Shown here in pieces: positions 16,410 to 24,866 of a stretch of 44,900 nucleotides of DNA. The stretch is from JBFMFH01 sp040752275. Its GTDB lineage: Bacteria; Acidobacteriota; Vicinamibacteria; Vicinamibacterales; JAKQTR01. Within the stretch, counting starts at the first letter, position 1; each line of letters begins with the position of its first letter. The notes beneath the pieces were generated by a model. The model was not told the DNA's origin. It made no database searches and worked only from the letters and a program-made list of their open reading frames with translations. The stretch spans positions 1 through 44,900 of the forward strand of contig JBFMFH010000001.1 in assembly GCA_040752275.1 (NCBI GenBank), in the 5' to 3' direction. Position numbers and translations under genes: made by a program.

Positions 16410-17919
16410 TCTCCTTGGGAAACAGCCTCTCCAACGTCTCCGCCTTCGGTGGCGGCGTCAGCAGGCTCACGATCACGAGGAGCCCGATCGAGATGAGAGC
16501 CGAAGGGTAGATGCTCGGGATACCCCAGGGGTCCGCACCGAACACCGCGGCACCCGTTGCGCCTGGAGCCGCCTTCATGACGGCGGGCGCGAGGCGCGGC
16601 AGCAGAATCTCGAAGAAGATGGCCGAGGCCGCGCCGCCCACAATCGACGCCACGCCACCCTGCCACGTGGCGCGCTTCCAGGTCAGCGCCGCGAAGAGCG
16701 CGGGCGTCACCGCCACACCGTACATCGTGTAGGCGAAATACGCGTACTGCAGCACCGAGATCTCCCACTGGAAGTAGGTCGGGACGAAGATCATCGCGAA
16801 GGCCACGATGCCCATGGCGATGATGAAGACCTTCTGGAGGCCCACCATCTTCTCGGGATCCGCTTTCGGGTTGATCATGCCCTGGTAGATGTCGCGCATC
16901 ACGTTCGAGCTGGACGAGAGCAGGTAGTTCATGCCCGTCGAGATCACGACGGCGCAGGCCGCGCCCAACAGGAGAACGCCGACCGGCCCGGGCACCATGT
17001 AGCGAGCGGCGTTCAGCACCAGGGCCCGGCCATCCCACCCCATGGCGTGTTCGGTGTTGTACACCGACGCGTAGACCGCAATGGCGATCACGATGGTCTC
17101 GACCACGATCGTGCCGACGATCCAGATGGCCACGGCCTTCTTGGCCTCCGCAGGCGACCGCGCGGCGTAGAACTTCTGGTACATCGACTGCACGCCCATC
17201 AACAGCAGCAGCGTCGAGAGGAAGTACGCGCCAGCCTTGAGGGGCGGGTACTTGCCGAAGTCCGCGGCGAATATCTCGAACCGGGCGGCGGGCAGCACGT
17301 CGTGGGCGTGGGACCATCCACCGGCGAAAGCGATGACGAAGGGCACCGAGAGCAGACACGCGGAAACGATGATGATGCCGTTGGGCAAGTCCGTGTGCGC
17401 GACGGCCACCATGCCGCCCAGCGCTACGAACAGAATGACGAAGATCGCGGCGATGGTCTGGCCTGCTTCCAGGGAGATCTGGCCGTCCGAGAGCACGTTC
17501 AGAATGTAGCCGCCGGCCCGGAACTGATACGACACGATGGTCGTGAAGGCGATGATGAGCGCGATGGCGCCGAACAGCCGCGCGAACCTGCCGTAGCGCA
17601 CCTCCAGGATGTCGCCCACGGTGTACTGCCCGAAGGTCCGGATCTTGGCCGCGACGAAGTAGATGATCGCGATGCCCAGAAAGGCGCCAGCTGGCTGCCA
17701 GACGGCGCTCCACCCGGCATAGGAGGCGTACTCGGCACCGGCGATGAACGTGCCGGAGCCAATCCACGTGCACACCAGGGTGAAGACCATCTTGGTGAGC
17801 GACAGACTGCGGCCGGCGACCATGAAGTCGTCCTGCGACGTGATCCGCCGGGAGCGGTAGAAGTTGAATCCGGTCAGGACGAGCAGGTACGCGAGGATGA
17901 CCCACAGGTAGATGCTCAC
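16405..17919 (-). CDS. Sodium:solute symporter (SSS family)
   Basis: 504 residues with about 13 membrane segments. Family features include VAGRSLSLTKMVFTLVCTWIGSGTFIAGAEYASYAG near the N-terminus (unwound helix and sodium site region), YTVGDILEVRYG, LPNGIIIVSACLL and SSSSNVMRDIYQGMINPKAD. The GTG start at 17919 is supported by AGGAGG 6 bases upstream and by the position of the first membrane segment. The frame stays open far upstream, but that part is antisense to the radical SAM gene. The substrate is not evident. It is divergent from the radical SAM selenoprotein gene with 66 bases between starts, so the two may share a control region. Confidence 0.93.
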   Translation of the reverse strand: MSIYLWVILAYLLVLTGFNFYRSRRITSQDDFMVAGRSLSLTKMVFTLVCTWIGSGTFIAGAEYASYAGWSAVWQPAGAFLGIAIIYFVAAKIRTFGQYTVGDILEVRYGRFARLFGAIALIIAFTTIVSYQFRAGGYILNVLSDGQISLEAGQTIAAIFVILFVALGGMVAVAHTDLPNGIIIVSACLLSVPFVIAFAGGWSHAHDVLPAARFEIFAADFGKYPPLKAGAYFLSTLLLLMGVQSMYQKFYAARSPAEAKKAVAIWIVGTIVVETIVIAIAVYASVYNTEHAMGWDGRALVLNAARYMVPGPVGVLLLGAACAVVISTGMNYLLSSSSNVMRDIYQGMINPKADPEKMVGLQKVFIIAMGIVAFAMIFVPTYFQWEISVLQYAYFAYTMYGVAVTPALFAALTWKRATWQGGVASIVGGAASAIFFEILLPRLAPAVMKAAPGATGAAVFGADPWGIPSIYPSALISIGLLVIVSLLTPPPKAETLERLFPKES

Positions 17920-17985
17920 GGAAGTCCTCCTAGTGCTGGGGGGAGTCCGAACCGCGGCAGCATAGCACAGCAGTGGTATGTCACA

Positions 17986-19431
17986 ATGGTCCCCGTGAGG
18001 GCCCTCCTCCTCTCCACCTACGAGCTCGGCCGCCAGCCCTTCGGCCTGGCTTCGCCGGCCGCTTGGCTCCGCCGGGCCGGGGTGGAGGTCCGCGTCTGTG
18101 ACCTGGCGCGGCAGCAGCTCGATGAGCCCGCGGTGCGGGAAGCGGACGTCATCGCGTTCCATCTCCCCATGCATACAGCGACGCGACTCGCCCTGCCCGT
18201 GCTCGATCGCGTACGGGCAGCGAATCCCAGCGCACGCCTCGCGGCCTACGGCCTCTATGCGCCGGTCAACGGAACCCTGTTGCGGGCGCGTGGCGTGGAA
18301 GGCGTGTTCGGGGCCGAGTTCGAAGGCGATCTCGTCCGGTTCGTGACCGGCGCGGCGGACGCGACTCGGCACGAGTCGCCGGGACCCGTGCGTTCGTCGC
18401 CGGCGACGTCGGGCCGACCGCCCCAGCCGCGCGCGGACGCTATTCCCCGCCTCGCCTTCATCGTTCCCGATAGAGACGGACTGCCGTCGCTCGATCGCTA
18501 CGCGGCTCTTCAGGAAGGCTCGACGCGCCGGGTGGCCGGCTACACGGAGGCCAGCCGGGGCTGCAAGCACCTCTGCCGGCATTGCCCGGTCGTGCCCGTC
18601 TATCGGGGACAGTTCCGGATCGTGCCGCCGGACGTCGTCCTGGCTGACATTCGCGCCCAAGTCGAGCGCGGCGCGACGCACGTGACGTTCGGCGACCCGG
18701 ACTTCCTGAACGGCCCGGCACATGCGCTGCGCGTCGCGGACGCCGTGCACCGGGAGTTCCCGGCGCTCACGTATGACGTCACCATCAAAGTCGAACACCT
18801 CGTGCGGCACTCGGCGATGCTGCCGCGGCTGCGAGAGACCGGGTGCCTGTTCGTGACCTCCGCCGTCGAGGACGTGAATGACCGAATACTGGCGCTGCTC
18901 GAGAAGAGACACACCCGCGCAGACCTCGAGCGGGCCGTCGAGGCGTGCCGCTCGGCCGGCCTCGCCCTGACGCCCACCCTCGTGCCCTTCACCCCGTGGA
19001 CCACATTCAACGGGTACTGCGGCCTGCTCCAGACGATGGCCGGGCTCGATCTCGTCGAGAGCATCGCACCCGTTCAGTGGAGCATCCGCCTGCTGATTCC
19101 TGAGGGATCGCGCCTGCTGGAGGTTCCGGAGGTTCGCGCCCGGGTGCGGCCGTTCGATCCGACGGCGCTGGCGTATCCGTGGACCCATGCCGATCCGCGG
19201 ATCGACCAGTTCCAGCGTGAGATCACCGCACTGGTCGGGCGCAGCCTGATCGCCCCACCTAGCGAGGTGTTCGCACAGGTGTCTGCCCTGGCGCACGAGC
19301 GTGCGGGCCTTGCAACCCGACCCCGGATCCCCGATCGCGGACGAGGCGCGCGGGGGGCGAGCGTGCCCTACCTGAACGAGCCCTGGTACTGTTGAGCGGA
19401 ACCCACCGAGGGGCAGGTGGCCCTTCTCTGA
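17986..19431 (+). CDS. B12-binding-type radical SAM selenoprotein with CUAEP tail
   Basis: 481 residues if TGA at 19393-19395 is read as selenocysteine (residue 470). Residues 1-~125 form a B12-binding-like fold, and the radical SAM motif is C193-KHL-C197-RH-C200. Plain reading stops after EPWYC. Reading through TGA gives Cys-Sec-Ala-Glu-Pro-Thr-Glu-Gly-Gln-Val-Ala-Leu-Leu and a second TGA at 19429-19431. This tail matches the group I recall as 'CUAEP/CCAEP-tail radical SAM (seleno)protein', function unknown, where a Cys form replaces Sec in some members. A SECIS-like stem-loop follows the TGA (19408-19426). The start is the ATG at 17986; a GTG at 17995 is possible. An ATP-grasp gene follows 72 bases later and a symporter is divergent. 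Substrate unknown. Confidence 0.9.
19408..19426 (+). promoter_or_regulatory. Candidate bacterial SECIS element
   Basis: A stem of 7 pairs (GAGGGGC with GCCCTTC, one G-T wobble) closed by the 5-base loop AGGTG. The loop begins after 19 bases following the TGA at 19393-19395 and has G as its second base. As I recall the bacterial SECIS rules, the apical loop lies about 16-37 bases from the TGA with a G in its first two positions, and this hairpin fits both. A competing 5-bp stem (CCACC 19403-19407 / GGTGG 19416-19420) is possible but sits closer to the TGA. Confidence 0.75.
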
Positions 19432-19434
19432 ACA

Positions 19435-19462
19435 GGGACCGGGGACCTGGGGCCGGGGACCG
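19435..19462. repeat. Heptamer array, 4 x GGGACCG type
   Basis: Units GGGACCG, GGGACCT, GGGGCCG, GGGACCG, starting 3 bases after the final stop of the selenoprotein gene. Together with a following CCGGTCCCC it could form a strong hairpin between the radical SAM and ATP-grasp genes. Confidence 0.9.
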
Positions 19463-19503
19463 GTTGTGGATATTCCCGGTCCCCCGGGCTCGCCGTGGTT
19501 CGC

Positions 19504-20895
19504 ATGAAACGCGTACTGATTCTCTCGACGACGACCGGGTACCAGACCCGCTCCTTTGATGCGGCGGCGCTGGCCCTTGGTGTCGAGCTCGTCTACGGTC
19601 TCGACCAGTGCCGCGGCCTGGAGAACCCGTGGGTCGGCCATTCGGTGCCCGTGCGGTTCTACGACGATCCTCGTTCGCTCCATGCGCTGGCGCGTGCGAA
19701 TGCCGAGTCGCCGCTTCATGGCGTACTGGCACTCGGCGATCGGCCGACCGTATTGGCCTCCGAGGTCGCGGAAGCGTTCGGTTTGAGCTTCCATCCGCCG
19801 GACGCCGCCCGCGTCAGCCGGAACAAGCTCCTGACCAGACAGCGCCTGCAGCACGCTCACCTGCCGGTCCCTGCGTTTGCGGCCGTTCCGGTAGATGCCG
19901 ATCCGCAGGCATTGTTGCGGGAGGCATTCCCCGAATCCCGAATCCGGCTCGCCCCGACGAAGCCGCGCGCCAGCGCGGTCGGCGAAGTCGGGAACCCCGA
20001 ATCCCGGCTCGTGTCCTTCCCGGTGGTGGTGAAACCTCTCGTGCTCTCCGGCAGCCGCGGTGTCATCCGCGCCAATACGCCTGACCAGTTCGTCGAATCC
20101 GTCCACCGCCTGCGCCACATCCTCGACGCGCCCGACGTGCGCCTGATGAAGGACCCCGACTCACGGACGATCCTGATCGAGTCGTTCATCGAGGGGCGTG
20201 AGTACGCGGTTGAGGGGCTGATGACCGAAGGGCGGCTCCGCTGGTTGGCGATCTTCGACAAGCCCGACCCGCTGGACGGCCCGTTCTTCGAGGAGACGAT
20301 CTACGTGACCCCGTCGCGAGCACCGGCCGCGCATCAGTCCCGGATCGTCGAGGCGGTTGCGGCCGCGGCCCGAGCGCTCGGCCTTCGCCACGGCCCGGTT
20401 CACGCGGAGTGCCGGGTGAACGCTGGCGGCGTCTTCGTGCTCGAGGCCGCCGCGCGTCCCATCGGCGGGCTGTGCGCACGGGCCTTGCGGTTCGCGGCGG
20501 CGGGCGGCGCCACGGTCTCGTTCGAAGAGCTGCTTCTGAGACATGCCCTCGGCGAGGCGGTTGACACCGTCTCGCGCGAGGACGGTGCATCGGGTGTGAT
20601 GATGATCCCGATTCCCACGACAGGAGTCTATCGGGGCGTCGACGGGATCGAGGCGGCGCGCGGCGTGCCGCGGATTGATGACCTGCTGATCACGGCCGTT
20701 CCCGGCCAGCACCTCGTCACGCTGCCTGACGGCGCCAGCTACCTCGGCTTCATCTTCGCACGCGGTGCGACGAGCGCGGACGTCGTGGCGGCGCTGCGCG
20801 CCGCCCACGCACGCGTGCGGTTTCGCATCGACCGCGAGCTGCTACTGGCTGGATCCGGCGTTGCCCCTGCAGCGCGTCACGTCCGGGACTATTGA
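19504..20895 (+). CDS. ATP-grasp domain protein, probable carboxylate-amine ligase
   Basis: 463 residues. An N-terminal Rossmann-like part (VLILSTTTGYQTRSF; VLALGDRPTVLASEVAEAFGL) is followed by an ATP-grasp fold: RNKLLTRQRLQHAHLPVPAF, FPVVVKPLVLSGSRGVIRA, ILIESFIEGREYAVEGLM, and HAECRVNAGGVFVLEAAARPIGGLC with its metal-binding Glu and Asn/Arg region. Such proteins join a carboxylate to an amine or thiol through an acyl-phosphate. Between the N-terminal part and the VVVKP strand lies an in-frame insert of about 25 residues encoded by the repeat at 19933-20005. The ATG at 19504 is used; a GTG at 19495 is possible and no clear ribosome site is seen. Placement suggests it works with the radical SAM selenoprotein. 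Confidence 0.88.
   Translation: MKRVLILSTTTGYQTRSFDAAALALGVELVYGLDQCRGLENPWVGHSVPVRFYDDPRSLHALARANAESPLHGVLALGDRPTVLASEVAEAFGLSFHPPDAARVSRNKLLTRQRLQHAHLPVPAFAAVPVDADPQALLREAFPESRIRLAPTKPRASAVGEVGNPESRLVSFPVVVKPLVLSGSRGVIRANTPDQFVESVHRLRHILDAPDVRLMKDPDSRTILIESFIEGREYAVEGLMTEGRLRWLAIFDKPDPLDGPFFEETIYVTPSRAPAAHQSRIVEAVAAAARALGLRHGPVHAECRVNAGGVFVLEAAARPIGGLCARALRFAAAGGATVSFEELLLRHALGEAVDTVSREDGASGVMMIPIPTTGVYRGVDGIEAARGVPRIDDLLITAVPGQHLVTLPDGASYLGFIFARGATSADVVAALRAAHARVRFRIDRELLLAGSGVAPAARHVRDY
19933..20005 (+). repeat. In-frame hairpin/heptamer element inside the ATP-grasp gene
   Basis: Two heptamers (GAATCCC, GAATCCG), a hairpin (CGCGC-GCCA-GCGCG) in the frame CGACGAAGC ... TCGGCGAAGTCGG, then two more heptamers (GAACCCC, GAATCCC). 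It matches 12248-12317 outside the stem; inside the stem a T-A pair there is G-C here. It adds about 25 residues without breaking the frame. Confidence 0.85.
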
Positions 20896-20910
20896 CGGGC
20901 GGCCGAACCG

Positions 20911-21957
20911 TCAGGTGTCGAGGTTCGTGAGCCCGGCCTGGCGCGCCCAGGCGAGGGCCTGCTCCCACTCGTGGAGCGAGATGCGGCGGGCGAGCTCCGG
21001 ATAGTCGGACGCCCGGTGCTCGGGCCTGTATTGCCGCATGATGTTGACGTAGGTGTCCTTCGTCAGTTCACCGGCGACCCAGCGGACGAACCGATCCGTA
21101 CCAGCGATGTTGTGGGGCATGACGAGATGCCGGATGATGAGGCCCCGCTCCGCGATGCCGCGCCCGTCGATCGCGAGCACCCCGACCTGCCGGTGCATTT
21201 CCCGGATGGCGGCCGCCGCGACGTCGGGATAGTCCGCCGCTCCGCTCGAGTATCTCGCCGCCAGTGTCCCATCCTGGTACTTGAAATCGGGCAGGTAGAT
21301 GTCGACGAGGCCATCGAGCGCCTTGATGACGTCGAGATTGTCATAGCCGCCGGTGTTGTAGACGAGCGGCAGCGTGAAGCCGCGATCGACGGCGAGGCCG
21401 AGCGCTTTCACGATGTGGGGGACGACGTGGGTGGGCGTCACGAGGTTGATGTTGTGGCACCCGCGGCGCTGGAGGTCCAGCATCATGTCCGCCAGTTCGG
21501 CGTGGGTCGCGTACTGGCCGTCGCCGCGGTGGTTGATCTCCCAGTTCTGGCAGAAGCAGCAGAGCAGGTTACAGTTCGAGAAGAAGATCGTGCCGGAGCC
21601 GCCTCGGCCCACGAGCGGCCGCTCCTCGCCGAAGTGAGGGCCGTAGGAGGCGATCTTCAGGCGCGCGGTCGAACTGCACACACCGCGCTCGCCGCCAATG
21701 CGGTTCGCGGCGCACGCACGCGGACAGAGACGGCACTCGCCGAGAATCGCCCAGAGCTCCTTCTCGATCTGCGGCAGGCGGCCCTCGCGGGCCAGGCGCA
21801 GATAGGCCGGCTCGCGAGCGCGCCGAGCCGGCCCGGCTCCCGGCTGCTTCGGTGCCGCTGGTTCTTCGCGGGCGCCGGCGCACCCGAGCGTCGGAAGGGC
21901 CAGCGCACCCATCGCTGCGGCCGAATCGTGGAGGAACCGTCGTCTCGAGGTGCCCAC
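20911..21957 (-). CDS. Radical SAM protein (PflA-like, COG1313 type) with a Tat signal
   Basis: 348 residues. The N-terminus has a twin-arginine leader (SRRRFL at 4-9, then a hydrophobic stretch to about residue 25), and Cys26 follows LPTLG as a weak lipobox. A Cys-rich part (Cys75, 78, 82, 94) is followed by the radical SAM motif C129-NLL-C133-CF-C136 and then INLVTPTHVVPHIVKAL and YNTGGYD, as in PFL-activase-like proteins. Cytosolic relatives modify proteins using SAM; an exported version would be folded with its cluster before Tat export. The GTG start has GGAGGG about 5 bases upstream, which supports including the leader. It ends 15 bases from the convergent ATP-grasp gene. Its role is unknown. 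Confidence 0.88.
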   Translation of the reverse strand: MGTSRRRFLHDSAAAMGALALPTLGCAGAREEPAAPKQPGAGPARRAREPAYLRLAREGRLPQIEKELWAILGECRLCPRACAANRIGGERGVCSSTARLKIASYGPHFGEERPLVGRGGSGTIFFSNCNLLCCFCQNWEINHRGDGQYATHAELADMMLDLQRRGCHNINLVTPTHVVPHIVKALGLAVDRGFTLPLVYNTGGYDNLDVIKALDGLVDIYLPDFKYQDGTLAARYSSGAADYPDVAAAAIREMHRQVGVLAIDGRGIAERGLIIRHLVMPHNIAGTDRFVRWVAGELTKDTYVNIMRQYRPEHRASDYPELARRISLHEWEQALAWARQAGLTNLDT

Positions 21958-21990
21958 CGGACCCTCCGAACCCCGAACCCCGAGTGCGGC

Positions 21991-22266
21991 CTACTTCCGC
22001 TTGGGCGGCGTGTACTCCGGCGGCAGGGCCGAGCTCTGGCCGAAGAAGAAATCCTCCATCGCTTTGCCCACCAGCTCCTGCGCTTCCTTCTGAAATGGCA
22101 GCAGGCGGTACTCGTTGAGGATCATCTTCATCCGCTCTTCCCAGAGCCTCCAAGCCTCGAGCGACACGTTCTCGTACACACGCTGGCCGAGTTCGCCCGG
22201 CCAAGGTGGGGCGTCGAGGCCGGGCATTTCCTTGCCGAACTTCACGCACTGCACCATACGGGACAT
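21991..22266 (-). CDS. yggX: YggX family Fe(II)-trafficking / oxidative damage protection protein
   Basis: 91 residues, the usual size. The family pattern is plain: MSRMVQCVKFGKEMPGLD, PWPGELGQRVYENVSLEAW, WEERMKMILNEYRLLPFQ and a C-terminal YTPP. YggX proteins protect iron-sulfur clusters and limit oxidative damage in the cytosol. The ATG directly abuts the stop of the molybdopterin oxidoreductase gene with no intervening base, so the two are surely co-transcribed. This placement beside iron-sulfur enzymes (the oxidoreductase and a downstream radical SAM protein) fits a cluster-protection role. Confidence 0.96.
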   Translation of the reverse strand: MSRMVQCVKFGKEMPGLDAPPWPGELGQRVYENVSLEAWRLWEERMKMILNEYRLLPFQKEAQELVGKAMEDFFFGQSSALPPEYTPPKRK

Positions 22267-24297
22267 TCAGGACTCCTTCGATTCCTGGGACTCACTCTTC
22301 TCCACCTGCACCCGCGCGTCGTTGAAGCACGCGCCGGCGCCGAGATCGGTCAGCGTGTCAGGGGCGAGGGCGTTGGCGGTGGAGCCGTTCGACGTGCTCC
22401 GCATCCACAGGCCCTTGGGCAGGGACACGGTGCCTGGCCGGACGATGGGCGACACCTCGGCGGCGCACCGAACCTCGCCAAGACCGTTGTAGACCCTGAT
22501 CTCGTCATCCTGGGCAATCCCGCGGTCACGGGCATCGACCGGGTTGATGGTCAGGACGGCCGGCCTCGCCAGCAGTTCCCCCAACGACGAGCTGATGGTC
22601 TTCTCGGTCGACGGCGAGATCAGCGCGAGCGGCCACTGGTCGGTCGCCGGGTCCGGCTGGTAGGTGTACAGTCCGAGCGGAGCCTCGCGATCGAGCGCGT
22701 CCGGGAACAGATCGACCTTGCCGTCAGGCGTCCGCGGGAAGACATCCACGAACTGGATGGGCGACGTGCCGCAATCGGGCTCCGGCCGGTACTCGTTGCG
22801 CAGGGCCTCGCCGATGGGAGCCGGCAGGTCGCCCATCACCTTCAGCATCATCTCGAGGTCGTCTCTCGCCTCGCCTTCGCGGGCCAGGCCGAGCCGCGCT
22901 TCGATCCCGGCGAACACGTCGACGTTGGACCTGGCCTGCCCGATGGCATCGATGACGGGCCTCACCATCTGCAGGCTCAGGGGTCCGTAGGCGCGCGCGA
23001 AGTCGTAGTGCTCGAGGAAGGTCGTGGCCGGCAGGACGAGATCGGCGTGGCGGGCCGTGTCCGTCATGACCTGGTCGAACACGATCGTGTAGAGGTCCTC
23101 GCGGGCGAAGCCTGCGAGAACCAGATTCTGGTGGGGAACCGTCACCGCCGGGTTGCAATTGTAAACGAAGAGGACACGAACGGCCGGATCGAGATCGCCG
23201 GTGAGCGCGCGCCCGAGGTGATTCATGTTGATGATGCGCGTCGCGGGTTCGTCCTCGCCAATCCACGTCTTCTGGATGCCCCACGAGGCCGAGTTGCTCA
23301 TCGAGAAGCCCCCGCCGCGGACGCCGAACTTGCCTGCAACGGCCGGGAGCGCGAGGATGGCTGAGGTGGCATTCCCGCCGTTCCGGTTCCTCTCCTGACC
23401 CCACCCACAGCGGACAACGGCTGGTGACAGCGACGCATAGAGGTCGGCGAACCGCTCGAGAAGCGGGGAGGGGACCCCGGCAGTCTGGGACGCTCGTTCG
23501 AATGTCCACTCAGAGGCGCGGGCGCGGAGCCGGTCCGCACCGCGCGCGTGGGCCTCGAGAAACGCCGCATCGGCGAGACCGCGCTCGAACAGATGCCGGT
23601 GAATGGCCAGCGCGACGGCGATGTCGGTGCCCGGCCGCACAGGCAGGTGCAGATCCGCCAGACGTGCCAGCGGAGTCGCGCGGGGGTCGACCACGACCAG
23701 ACACGCGCCCTGCTTCTGAGCGGTCCGGATGTAGGGAACCAGGTGAATGCCGGACGACGACGGGTTGGCGCCCCACACGACGATCAGTCTCGCGTGAACG
23801 TAGTCTTCGTAGGTGACCGACGGCATCTTGCCGTAGAGCGCCTGGTTTGCGGCACCGGTCGTCGACGCGCACAGCGTGCGCGCGATCCGCGTCGCGCCGA
23901 GGCGCCTGAACACGCGTGCGTCGACGGTGTCCTGCGTCAGCAGGCCGTTCGATCCACCGTAGTAGTAGGGCAGAATCGACTCGCCGCCCCAGGCCCGCCG
24001 TGCGGCGCTCAGCGCCTCCGCAGCCCTGTCCAGCGCATCGTCCCACGCGATCCACCGGAACTCCCCCGAACCCTTCGGACCCACGCGCACGCCGGGCTGG
24101 AGGAGGCGGTCAGGGCCGTACACCCGGCTGGCGAAACGCCGCACCTTCCCGCAGATGAAGCCAGCGGTCGCCGGATTGTCGTACCCACCGTCGAGCGCCA
24201 CCACCTGGCCCTCGTGCAGGTCGACGCGCAGCGTGCACGAGTCGGGGCAATCGAGCGGACAGGCGGTCGTGACGTGGTGATCGCGGTGTATGCTCAC
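22267..24297 (-). CDS. Molybdopterin (bis-MGD) oxidoreductase, DMSO reductase family
   Basis: 676 residues. An N-terminal 4Fe-4S site (C13-PLD-C17-PDS-C21 ... C49) is followed by the molybdopterin domains: WDDALDRAAEAL, YYGGSNGLLTQD, RTLCASTTGAANQ where the Cys is the likely molybdenum ligand, VVWGANPSSSGIH, VVDPRATPLA, CGWGQERNRNGG, VFDQVMTDTARHADLVLPATTFLEH, and a C-terminal dinucleotide-binding domain with INPVDARDRGI. No Tat leader is seen, so it is probably cytosolic. The substrate cannot be assigned; relatives are often called formate dehydrogenase- or thiosulfate reductase-like. No electron-transfer subunit lies beside it. The GTG start is followed at once by conserved sequence. Confidence 0.93.
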   Translation of the reverse strand: MSIHRDHHVTTACPLDCPDSCTLRVDLHEGQVVALDGGYDNPATAGFICGKVRRFASRVYGPDRLLQPGVRVGPKGSGEFRWIAWDDALDRAAEALSAARRAWGGESILPYYYGGSNGLLTQDTVDARVFRRLGATRIARTLCASTTGAANQALYGKMPSVTYEDYVHARLIVVWGANPSSSGIHLVPYIRTAQKQGACLVVVDPRATPLARLADLHLPVRPGTDIAVALAIHRHLFERGLADAAFLEAHARGADRLRARASEWTFERASQTAGVPSPLLERFADLYASLSPAVVRCGWGQERNRNGGNATSAILALPAVAGKFGVRGGGFSMSNSASWGIQKTWIGEDEPATRIINMNHLGRALTGDLDPAVRVLFVYNCNPAVTVPHQNLVLAGFAREDLYTIVFDQVMTDTARHADLVLPATTFLEHYDFARAYGPLSLQMVRPVIDAIGQARSNVDVFAGIEARLGLAREGEARDDLEMMLKVMGDLPAPIGEALRNEYRPEPDCGTSPIQFVDVFPRTPDGKVDLFPDALDREAPLGLYTYQPDPATDQWPLALISPSTEKTISSSLGELLARPAVLTINPVDARDRGIAQDDEIRVYNGLGEVRCAAEVSPIVRPGTVSLPKGLWMRSTSNGSTANALAPDTLTDLGAGACFNDARVQVEKSESQESKES

Positions 24298-24397
24298 TGG
24301 CGTCCCCGGAGGCGCACCGCGTGCCCGTCGCCGGGTTCGCGCGGCGCCTGGAAGGGCCCGAGGTGGCCCATTCGGGCCCCAGGGCGACGAGTCGTCC

Positions 24398-24811
24398 TCA
24401 CAGCGTGGTCATCCGGCCGACCTTCCGATCCCAGTACTCGATCCGCGTCACGTCGACGCGGATGAGCGAGAGGTCCGGGTCCGATGCTCCGCCGGGGAAC
24501 CACTGCTGGTACGACGAACTCCACATCTGCGCCGCCCGCGCGTCGTCTCGCACGATGGTCGCCTGTCCGGACACCGAGACGAACCGGTCCTCCGGAGCCG
24601 AGACGTAGGTGACGTTCACGCGCCCATCGACTCCGAGCTCCGCCGTGATCGAGGAACCCGTCCTGGTGAAGAACCAGAGCGACCCGTCGAAGGCGTTCGA
24701 CATGGCGACCATCGGCCGGCTGCGGAGGCCGCCCTCGGCGGTGACGGTGGTGAACATGGCGAAGGGAATGTCCTTGACCAAGTCGCAAAACTTCCCGGCG
24801 TCGTACGGCAT
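24398..24811 (-). CDS. Pyridoxamine 5'-phosphate oxidase-fold general stress protein 26-like
   Basis: 137 residues of the split-barrel flavin-binding fold: FAMFTTVTAEGGLRSRPMVAM, LWFFTRTGSS, VNVTYVSAPEDRFVSVSGQA, then a C-terminal YWDRKVGRM. This is the pattern of the general stress protein 26 group, which binds FMN or FAD in the cytosol; the reaction is generally unknown. The ATG is preceded by GGGAGGA at 6 bases. It lies 100 bases upstream of the molybdopterin gene on the same strand, with nothing recognised between. Confidence 0.9.
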   Translation of the reverse strand: MPYDAGKFCDLVKDIPFAMFTTVTAEGGLRSRPMVAMSNAFDGSLWFFTRTGSSITAELGVDGRVNVTYVSAPEDRFVSVSGQATIVRDDARAAQMWSSSYQQWFPGGASDPDLSLIRVDVTRIEYWDRKVGRMTTL

Positions 24812-24866
24812 GCCTCATCCTCCCAGGGGCGCCTCACGCGTTCGTCTCGTGTTCCGCCCGCGCCCC

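Noticed and set aside
17047..17985. N-terminal extension of the radical SAM selenoprotein frame
   Set aside because: It is antisense to the symporter; the conserved B12-binding-like start (VRALLLSTYELG) begins right after the ATG at 17986.
17920..20118. Long N-terminal extension of the sodium symporter frame
   Set aside because: The extension is antisense to the selenoprotein and ATP-grasp genes. AGGAGG and the first membrane segment fix the start at 17919.
20971..23364. 797-residue plus-strand frame across the Tat radical SAM, yggX and molybdopterin genes
   Set aside because: It spans three real minus-strand genes and shows no protein family features.
22267..24297. Selenocysteine in the molybdopterin oxidoreductase
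   Set aside because: The likely molybdenum ligand is encoded as Cys (RTLCAST) and there is no internal TGA.
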